DNA of 6,482 bases from an uncultured Eubacteriales bacterium. GTDB lineage: Bacteria; Bacillota; Clostridia; Lachnospirales; Lachnospiraceae. This document shows positions 1 through 5,388 of the stretch, piece by piece. The stretch lies in contig ONWL01000124.1 of assembly GCA_900321525.1 (NCBI GenBank), positions 1 to 6,482 of the forward strand. Reading direction: 5' to 3'. The notes beneath the pieces are model-generated. The model did not search any database and was not told where the DNA came from. It was given only the letters and a program-made list of their open reading frames with translations. How positions within the stretch are numbered: position 1 is the first letter of the stretch; each line of letters opens with the position of its first letter. The translations under genes were made by a program, and so were the position numbers.

Positions 1-351
1 ATCAAATTCCAACGGATTGGCATTCTGATCCATCATCTTCAATGCCTGCAATACAAGCATCGCATCTTCATGGCGTGGAATCAACAGCAGATAGACTCTG
101 CTCTTTTGGTTGGAACCATTTCGCCTCATAGCAATATCCTTATATATATTAAATGCTTTTTCCAAGATTGTAAAGCACTTTCTGATGAGAAACACACTTT
201 CTGTCACAATCTTTAACTGTAACCGATCAGTAGAATTGACACATACCGTTCCACAATGACTGATTATTGCCGCCAATTCTGCCAATTGACAATGCCTTGC
301 CTCAGGCACCTGAACCGACAATTCTTTTTTGACTTCTCTGGAAAAAGACAT
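1..351 (-). CDS. whiA: WhiA family DNA-binding regulator, N-terminal part (3' end of gene outside window)
   Basis: The minus-strand frame opens with ATG at 351-349 and stays open to base 1, giving 117 residues. The start MSFSREVKKEL, then ARHCQLAELAAI (about residues 18-29), RKCFTILEKAFNI and RRNGSNQKSRVYLL fit the N-terminal WhiA domain, a degenerate LAGLIDADG homing-endonuclease fold. The C-terminal helix-turn-helix that contacts DNA lies beyond the left edge, so the gene is partial here, and intactness cannot be judged. In Streptomyces WhiA drives sporulation septation; in Bacillus it affects division and chromosome segregation. Low-GC family members run a little over 300 residues, so about a third is visible. 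The start is firm: a very strong AGGAGG precedes it at close spacing. The gene follows rapZ by 19 nt and is surely cotranscribed. In Bacillus, yvcK sits between these two genes; here it does not. Confidence 0.93.
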   Translation of the reverse strand, partial: MSFSREVKKELSVQVPEARHCQLAELAAIISHCGTVCVNSTDRLQLKIVTESVFLIRKCFTILEKAFNIYKDIAMRRNGSNQKSRVYLLLIPRHEDAMLVLQALKMMDQNANPLEFD

Positions 352-354
352 CTT

Positions 355-363
355 CCTCCTCCT
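355..363 (-). promoter_or_regulatory. Strong Shine-Dalgarno site of whiA
   Basis: Read on the minus strand, the bases just before the whiA ATG are AGGAGGAGGAAG, a tandem AGG run with near-perfect 16S complementarity. It lies in the 19 nt gap after the rapZ stop (373-371). It fixes the whiA start and implies efficient independent translation initiation despite close packing behind rapZ. Confidence 0.85.
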
Positions 364-370
364 ATCTGCA

Positions 371-1249
371 TCAGCCTTTTCGATGTGCATCTTTTTCGAT
401 GTCCCGATGCTCGATCTTGATGCCATATTCTCGATCATCCCGCAACAATACATCATACAGTCCATTTGCCAATGTAACAGAGCGATGTTTGCCTCCGGTA
501 CACCCAATACCGATGATCAGCTGATTTTTTCCTTCCGCAATATATTTTGGAATCAGAAAACGTACCATATCCACCAGTTTATCCAGAAAAATCTGGCTGG
601 CTTCAAATCCCATGACAAAATCCTGCACCGGCGCATCATTGCCTGTCTGGGGTTTCAATTCTTCTATGTAATAGGGATTTGGTAAAAACCGCACATCAAA
701 CACCAGATCTGAATCAGATGGAATGCCATACTTAAATCCAAAAGACAAAACGGTTACCATCAGACTGCTGTAGGCTTCTCCCTTCATAAAAATATGCTCC
801 AGATTGCTCCGCAGTTCTCTGGTCAGCAGCTGGCTGGTATCAAAAATAAAATCTGCTTGTGCTTTCAGGTTTGCCATTAATTCCCGTTCTAATGCAATGC
901 CCCGTTCCACCCGTCCATTTCCTGCCAACGGATGAATTCTCCGTGTCTCCTTATACCGTTTGATCAGACATTCATCCGAAGCATCCATAAAGAGAATCTG
1001 ATAGAAAATCTTCTTTTCTTTCAATCTCTCAATGGACTGTTCCATCAGCACACTGTCGTAGCCGCTGCGTACATCTAGTCCAAGTGCTACTTTCTTCATT
1101 TCAAATTTTCCTGTCAGAGCCAAGTCTGCAAAATTTTCCAACAGCAAAATGGGCATATTGTCAATACAAAAATACCCCATATCTTCCAGCATTTTCATAG
1201 CAGAAGCTTTTCCTGCTCCTGACATGCCCGTTACAATCACACACTTCAT
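371..1249 (-). CDS. rapZ: RapZ/YvcJ family P-loop nucleotide-binding protein
   Basis: The 292-residue protein has the usual family length. It opens MKCVIVTG and carries a Walker A-like loop GMSGAGK at residues 8-14, then EDMGYFCIDNMP (22-33). Family signatures follow: GLDVRSG (57-63), MDASDECLIKRYKETRRIHPL in the middle, DLVFDVRFLPNPYY, and GIGCTGGKHRSV near the C terminus, ending in an HRDIEKD segment. In E. coli RapZ is an RNA-binding adaptor that hands the sRNA GlmZ to RNase E in response to glucosamine-6-phosphate; B. subtilis YvcJ hydrolyses nucleotides and affects competence. The role here is inferred from family only. Residue 15, after the P-loop lysine, is Ala (codon GCT) where Ser or Thr is usual; Ser follows at 16. 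AGAGG lies 6 nt before the ATG and supports this start. The gene sits 82 nt after murB, a gap filled by a hairpin, and 19 nt before whiA. Confidence 0.95.
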   Translation of the reverse strand: MKCVIVTGMSGAGKASAMKMLEDMGYFCIDNMPILLLENFADLALTGKFEMKKVALGLDVRSGYDSVLMEQSIERLKEKKIFYQILFMDASDECLIKRYKETRRIHPLAGNGRVERGIALERELMANLKAQADFIFDTSQLLTRELRSNLEHIFMKGEAYSSLMVTVLSFGFKYGIPSDSDLVFDVRFLPNPYYIEELKPQTGNDAPVQDFVMGFEASQIFLDKLVDMVRFLIPKYIAEGKNQLIIGIGCTGGKHRSVTLANGLYDVLLRDDREYGIKIEHRDIEKDAHRKG

Positions 1250-1281
1250 GCCATACCTCTCTGTCTGTTTCCTCTGGCGTC

Positions 1282-1322
1282 ACTACCGGTAACTGTTCAG
1301 TCCTTTTACAGTTACCGATAGT
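1282..1322 (-). repeat. Imperfect palindrome / RNA hairpin in the murB-rapZ gap
   Basis: CGGTAACTGT at 1287-1296 is a perfect inverted match to ACAGTTACCG at 1308-1317. After one C/A mismatch the pairing goes on for four more pairs (1282-1285 with 1319-1322), giving 14 paired positions of 15 around an 11 nt loop. In the minus-strand transcript the loop contains AAAAGGACTGA. No U-run follows the stem; the bases after it are ACGCCAGAGG, so a standard intrinsic terminator is unlikely. The hairpin ends about 30 nt before the rapZ ATG and about 20 nt before its ribosome site. It could be a dispersed palindromic repeat, a processing or stability element, or a leader structure. The inverted repeat is seen directly; the role is unknown. 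Confidence 0.75.
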
Positions 1323-1331
1323 CTGTATTTC

Positions 1332-2252
1332 TCATACCGCTCCTGTCGGAAATGTCCCCAGGGTCTTGACTTCCATTTCCAGCACCACATCAAACTGTTC
1401 TTTGACCTTGTGACGCACATCCTGACATACCTGCCAGATATCCGTTGCGGAAGCACCACCCAAATTCACCACAAAACCGGCATGTTTTTCTGAAACAGCA
1501 GCCTGCCCTATCTGGTATCCCTTTAACCCGGCATCCTGAATCAGTTTTCCGGCAAAATATCCTTCTGGACGTTTGAAGGTACTGCCTGCACTGCCTTTAT
1601 CCAAAGGCTGCTTTAATGTTCTTTGAGAATTGTAATACCTCATATCCGAAAGAATCAGATCCTGTTCTCTTGGTTCCAAATGAAAGGTACAGGACAACAC
1701 AATATAACCATTTTTCAAAATATTACTGGTGCGGTAACCCAGCTCCAGTGCATCTGCCGGCAATGTTTTCTTCTCCCCCTCCGGCGTCAGTACCGTCACA
1801 TGTTTCAGCACATGACGGATCTCACCGCCATAGGCACCTGCATTCATCACACAGCCACCACCTACACTGCCTGGTATCCCAGCAGCAAATTCCAGTCCGC
1901 CCAGACTATGCATCATGGCCATACGAGACAATACCGGCAGTGCCACACCAGCCTGTGCTATGATTTCCTGTCCCTTTACCTTCATGTTTTTAAAATATTT
2001 GGTTAAGTCAATGATCACACCATCGTATCCACTGTCACTGACCAACAGGTTGCTTCCCCGTCCCAATACAAAATAATCCAATCCATGTTCTTTACACAGT
2101 TCCACTACACGACATAAGGTATCCCCATCAGGAGGTGTCACATAATAGGCCGCCGGTCCTCCGGCCTGAAAGGTGGTATGAACCCCCATTGGCTCTTTTT
2201 CTTTGCAATCCCCTTCTGCAAGAAATTCCCTGCAGGCTGTGATAAATTCCAT
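1332..2252 (-). CDS. murB: UDP-N-acetylenolpyruvoylglucosamine reductase (MurB)
   Basis: Cytoplasmic flavoenzyme that reduces UDP-GlcNAc-enolpyruvate to UDP-MurNAc with NADPH, the second committed step of peptidoglycan synthesis. Numbering is from ATG at 2252 (306 residues, typical of the shorter Gram-positive type II enzymes). FAD-binding motifs are GRGSNLLVSDSG (64-75) and AAGIPGSVGG (123-132) followed by MNAGAYGGE (136-144). YRTS near 173-176 supplies the conserved Arg174. GSTFKRP (223-229) carries the catalytic Ser224, and LEMEV near the C terminus holds the catalytic Glu292. All key residues are present. The ATG shares its A with the hprK stop (TGATG), which implies translational coupling. 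An in-frame TTG one codon earlier, at 2255, is an alternative: AGGAG at 2270-2266 lies 10 nt before TTG and 13 nt before ATG. Confidence 0.97.
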   Translation of the reverse strand: MEFITACREFLAEGDCKEKEPMGVHTTFQAGGPAAYYVTPPDGDTLCRVVELCKEHGLDYFVLGRGSNLLVSDSGYDGVIIDLTKYFKNMKVKGQEIIAQAGVALPVLSRMAMMHSLGGLEFAAGIPGSVGGGCVMNAGAYGGEIRHVLKHVTVLTPEGEKKTLPADALELGYRTSNILKNGYIVLSCTFHLEPREQDLILSDMRYYNSQRTLKQPLDKGSAGSTFKRPEGYFAGKLIQDAGLKGYQIGQAAVSEKHAGFVVNLGGASATDIWQVCQDVRHKVKEQFDVVLEMEVKTLGTFPTGAV

Positions 2253-3187
2253 CAATCTTCATCGGCTCCTTTTGCAAGATTATTCTGTACTCTTTTATAC
2301 AGTTCTTGGGCAGCATTATACCCCATCTTCTTTTGTCGATAATTAACCGCCGCAGACTCTACAATGACAGCCAGATTTCGTCCCGGACGGATCGGCAGCT
2401 GGTGGCATACTACTTTATTACCAAGGAATTCTGTAAACTGTTCCTCCAATCCCAATCTGTCATACTCTTTGTCTTTGTTCCAGTCTTCTAACTTGATAAC
2501 CATATCAATGTTCTGGGTATCTTTTACATGCTCTACACCAAACAGTGTCTTCACATCAATGATCCCGATGCCTCGCAATTCAATAAAATGTCTGGTAATC
2601 TCAGGAGCAGACCCTACCAGTGTGGCATCACTGACCTTTCGAATCTCCACCACATCATCGGATACCAAGCGGTGTCCACGCTTGATCAACTCCAGGGCAG
2701 CCTCGCTTTTTCCGATGCCGCTCTCCCCCATGATCAACACACCTTCTCCGTATACATCCACCAATACACCATGTACCGTAATCATAGGTGCCAACTCTAC
2801 CTTCAACCAACGTACCGTCTCTGCCGTCAGATCTGATGTGGTCTGACTGGAAACCAATACCGGCACACCATACCGATTGCCGCATTCTACAAAATAAGGA
2901 TCCGGTTCCATATTTCTGGCAAAAATCAGGCAGGGAATTCGATATTGCATCAGACGTTCAATCATCAGATGACGCTCTTCTTCTGTTCTGCGGCTGATAT
3001 ATGCCTGTTCTACATATCCAATAATCTGGACACGTACTGTCTCAAAATGCTCAAAAAATCCCGTCAGCTGCAATGCCGGTCTGTTAATATCCGGCAGTGG
3101 AATGTCAATGGCCGCTGTATCAATGTCCGTTGTCAGTTCCCGCAGCTGCATCTTATCAATCAGCGCTTTTACTGTAACCTTTCCCAT
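2252..3187 (-). CDS. hprK: HPr kinase/phosphorylase
   Basis: Bifunctional enzyme that phosphorylates Ser46 of HPr with ATP or pyrophosphate when glycolytic intermediates are high, and removes the phosphate when phosphate is high. It thereby governs CcpA-type catabolite repression and sugar uptake. The 311-residue length is standard. The N-terminal regulatory domain covers roughly 1-130. The catalytic part has His139 (TVHGVLVD), Walker A GESGIGKS (154-161), SDD at 177-179, the family signature IELRGIGIIDVKTLFG (202-217) and the IRPGRN loop (266-271). All catalytic residues expected of an active enzyme are visible. The start MGKVTVKALIDK matches the family N terminus; a modest GGGG lies 6 nt upstream. 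It follows uvrC by 66 nt without a hairpin and overlaps murB at its stop. The HPr substrate gene is not in this window. Confidence 0.97.
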   Translation of the reverse strand: MGKVTVKALIDKMQLRELTTDIDTAAIDIPLPDINRPALQLTGFFEHFETVRVQIIGYVEQAYISRRTEEERHLMIERLMQYRIPCLIFARNMEPDPYFVECGNRYGVPVLVSSQTTSDLTAETVRWLKVELAPMITVHGVLVDVYGEGVLIMGESGIGKSEAALELIKRGHRLVSDDVVEIRKVSDATLVGSAPEITRHFIELRGIGIIDVKTLFGVEHVKDTQNIDMVIKLEDWNKDKEYDRLGLEEQFTEFLGNKVVCHQLPIRPGRNLAVIVESAAVNYRQKKMGYNAAQELYKRVQNNLAKGADED

Positions 3188-3253
3188 AGTATACCCCGCT
3201 TTCTTCTCTTTCTTTTTATCTCATGTGATTGGTGTTGTTTCTTTCGTCTGCTC

Positions 3254-5233
3254 TTATTTTAACAGCTTCCCATCATTCTGTAAAGATGCACTTCGATCGA
3301 CTGCCTGGTGAAAAAACTGATACACAGCTTGGGCTGCTGCCTCATTCATCCCTTCTATTTCTTTTAATCTGTCCACATCTGCCTGTTTGATCTCTTCCAC
3401 ATTGTCAAAATGCCGCATCAGTGCCTGACGACGCTTGGGCCCAATTCCTGGAATATCATCTAATATGGAATGCACCGCTCCTTTTTGCCGGAGACTGCGG
3501 TGATACTCAATGGCAAATCGGTGGGCTTCGTCCTGAATTCTGGTAATCAACTGAAAGCCCTCACTGTGCCGGTCAATGGGAATCTCCACATTGTGATAAT
3601 ACAAACCTCTGGTACGGTGATTATCGTCCTTTACCATGCCACAGACCGGAATGCTGATTTGCAGCCGTTCCAATACGACTTCTGCAATATTCACCTGCCC
3701 TCGTCCACCGTCCATCAAGAGCAAATCCGGAAACTTCTGGAAGCTGTCAAAGGTTCCATTTCCTGTTTCCTGTTTTCTGCTTTCCAATCCATGTGCAAAC
3801 CGTCTGGTCAATACTTCTTCCATAGACGCATAATCATTGGGTCCCTGGACAGATTTGATGCGAAACTTCCGGTAGTCACTGCGCTTTGGTCTGCCGTCTT
3901 CAAATACCACCATAGAACCTACCGACTGAAAACCGCTGATATTGGAAATATCAAATGCCTCCATCCGATTCAAATCCGACAGTTCCAGCCATTCACTGAT
4001 CTGACGCACTGCCCCTAACGTACGAAGTTCTTCTTTCTTGATTTTCTCCTTGTCCTGATCCAGTACCATCTGGGCATTTCTTGCTGCCAGTTCTACCAGA
4101 CGTTCCTTTTGTCCCTTTTGCGGCACACGGATGGTCACCTTATGCCCTCGCTTGCTGGTAAGCCACTGCTCTATAAATGCCTGATCTTCCACCGGATGTT
4201 GTAAGAACAGTTCTCTTGGCACAAAAGGGGTACCGGCATAAAACTGCTGAATGAAACTGGTCATAATATCTATATTGGTATCCTCTAATGCCACATTCAG
4301 ATGAAAATGATCCCGCCCGATCAGTCTGCCTTCCCGGACAAAGAACACCTGCACCACTGCATCCTGACTGACCACCTCACCAGATTCCCCATCCACATTG
4401 TCTGCTACCGCAAAGGCAATGATATCTCTGTCATCTGAGGTGGTATTGTCTGTGATCTTCTGCTTTTGCGACACATGCTGCACACTTTGCATCAGTTCCC
4501 GATAGACAATTGCTTCCTCAAACTCCATCTGCTCCGCAGCCTGCTGCATCTTCTCTTCCAGTGATTTCATCACCAGGTCATACTTTCCATTGAGAAAATC
4601 CAGCACAGCCTCTATCTTTTTTCCATATTCTTCCTGACTAATCAACCCCTGACAGGGTGCCTCGCACTGATGGATATGATAATTGAGACAAGCTCTTTCC
4701 TTTCCAATATCTCTGGGCAACACCCTCTGACAGGTGCGGATCCGAAACAGCTTTCGAATCAGTTCCAGTGTGTCCTTCACTGCTCCTGCACTGGTATAAG
4801 GACCAAAATACCGGGATTTATCCTTTTTCTTCTGACGAGTCATAAACACTCTTGGAAACGCTTCCTCCACGGTTACCCGAATATACGGATAGGTCTTATC
4901 GTCTTTTAACATAGTATTGTAGCGTGGACGATGTTCCTTGATCAGATTACACTCTAACACCAGTGCCTCTAACTCTGAATCTGTAATAATATATTCAAAC
5001 CAGGCAATATGAGACACCATTTTTACAATCTTGGGAGACTTATTGCGACTGCTTTGAAAATACTGCCGCACACGATTTTTCAGACTGATTGCCTTGCCCA
5101 CATAAATAATCTCATCTTTTTCGTCATGCATCAGGTACACGCCCGGCTTAGCGGGCAGTTTTTTCAGTTCCTCCTTGTAGCGGATACTAAGTAATTCTGA
5201 GACATAAAGTCTCCGAATTACAAGTACCGACAT
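3254..5233 (-). CDS. uvrC: UvrABC system protein C (excinuclease subunit)
   Basis: Makes both incisions around a DNA lesion after UvrA/UvrB recognition. Numbering is from ATG 5233 (659 residues). The GIY-YIG nuclease that cuts 3' starts at PGVYLMHD (30-37) with IIYVGKA (42-48). Four cysteines (168, 182, 190, 194) sit where the family binds an Fe-S cluster. The UvrB-contacting UVR segment lies near 220-255. The RNase H-like 5' nuclease has Asp428 (AFDISNISG), Asp508 (LLMDGGRGQ) and His571 (DEAHRFA). A helix-hairpin-helix tail begins at DDIPGIGPKRR. Length and catalytic set look complete. The start is uncertain: a TTG at 5251 extends it by six residues, both have weak ribosome sites, and the N-terminal extension before EELKKLP is longer than in relatives I recall. 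It heads the unit uvrC-hprK-murB-rapZ-whiA. Confidence 0.96.
   Translation of the reverse strand: MSVLVIRRLYVSELLSIRYKEELKKLPAKPGVYLMHDEKDEIIYVGKAISLKNRVRQYFQSSRNKSPKIVKMVSHIAWFEYIITDSELEALVLECNLIKEHRPRYNTMLKDDKTYPYIRVTVEEAFPRVFMTRQKKKDKSRYFGPYTSAGAVKDTLELIRKLFRIRTCQRVLPRDIGKERACLNYHIHQCEAPCQGLISQEEYGKKIEAVLDFLNGKYDLVMKSLEEKMQQAAEQMEFEEAIVYRELMQSVQHVSQKQKITDNTTSDDRDIIAFAVADNVDGESGEVVSQDAVVQVFFVREGRLIGRDHFHLNVALEDTNIDIMTSFIQQFYAGTPFVPRELFLQHPVEDQAFIEQWLTSKRGHKVTIRVPQKGQKERLVELAARNAQMVLDQDKEKIKKEELRTLGAVRQISEWLELSDLNRMEAFDISNISGFQSVGSMVVFEDGRPKRSDYRKFRIKSVQGPNDYASMEEVLTRRFAHGLESRKQETGNGTFDSFQKFPDLLLMDGGRGQVNIAEVVLERLQISIPVCGMVKDDNHRTRGLYYHNVEIPIDRHSEGFQLITRIQDEAHRFAIEYHRSLRQKGAVHSILDDIPGIGPKRRQALMRHFDNVEEIKQADVDRLKEIEGMNEAAAQAVYQFFHQAVDRSASLQNDGKLLK
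5164..5205 (-). other. Short out-of-frame reading frame overlapping the uvrC start (13 codons)
   Basis: ATG at 5205-5203 is in the +1 frame relative to uvrC and has GGAG 5 nt upstream, a better ribosome site than either in-frame uvrC start. It would encode MSQNYLVSATRRN and stops at TGA 5166-5164, immediately after an internal AAGGAGG. It could be a chance occurrence, a translated leader peptide, or the original uvrC start displaced by an indel or sequencing error. I cannot decide between these; it is recorded because it bears on where uvrC translation begins. Confidence 0.25.
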
Positions 5234-5278
5234 TTTCAAAAGTCTTTTCAAGATGCGTTTGCCTTACTTGACATCACT

Positions 5279-5296
5279 CTTTCAATAGAATGAAAG
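5279..5296. repeat. Short perfect inverted repeat upstream of uvrC
   Basis: CTTTCA (5279-5284) and TGAAAG (5291-5296) are exact inverted copies around a 6 nt spacer. The site lies about 45 nt upstream of the uvrC start region and overlaps the possible -10 element. It could be an operator or a weak hairpin; a chance occurrence in AT-rich sequence is also reasonable. Confidence 0.3.
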
Positions 5297-5314
5297 CAGT
5301 TTTACATATGTCAC
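5284..5314 (-). promoter_or_regulatory. Possible weak sigma-A-type promoter for uvrC and downstream genes
   Basis: On the minus strand GTGACA (5314-5309) resembles the -35 consensus at 5 of 6 positions, and TCTATT (5289-5284) matches TATAAT at 4 of 6, with a long 19 nt spacer. It lies between the hairpin after ftsH and uvrC, where a promoter for the unit would be expected. The match is poor, so the exact placement is tentative. Confidence 0.22.
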
Positions 5315-5338
5315 CCTACACTACATATATACAACAAC

Positions 5339-5381
5339 GACAGGCACTTCGAAACAGGAAAAATGTCTCGTAATGCCTGTC
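5339..5381 (-). terminator. Terminator-like hairpin after ftsH
   Basis: GACAGGCA (5339-5346) pairs perfectly with TGCCTGTC (5374-5381). The stem continues inside, after a small internal loop, as CGA-a-ACA (5350-5356) against TGT-c-TCG (5364-5370), with a 7 nt loop. It begins 7 nt past the ftsH stop. On the transcript the outer stem is followed by GTTGTTGTATATAT, which is U-rich but interrupted, so termination may be partial and some read-through into uvrC is possible. Confidence 0.6.
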
Positions 5382-5388
5382 ATCTTGT

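Noticed and set aside
211..231. Stretch in whiA resembling one arm of the hairpin ahead of rapZ (AACTGTAACCGATCAG)
   Set aside because: It lies inside well-formed whiA coding sequence (TDRLQLK), lacks the paired arm, and the match is only partial; treated as chance.
1800..1816. Direct repeat CACATG...CACATG in murB
   Set aside because: It encodes conserved-looking protein sequence (RHVLKHV) and has no further repeat units.
3188..3253. uvrC-hprK gap examined for a terminator or promoter
   Set aside because: No meaningful inverted repeat or -35/-10 pair was seen; on the transcript it is purine-rich sequence leading to the hprK ribosome site.
3470..4018. 182-codon plus-strand open frame opposite uvrC
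   Set aside because: It is antisense to strongly conserved UvrC motifs, has no recognisable protein family features, and is best explained as a shadow frame.
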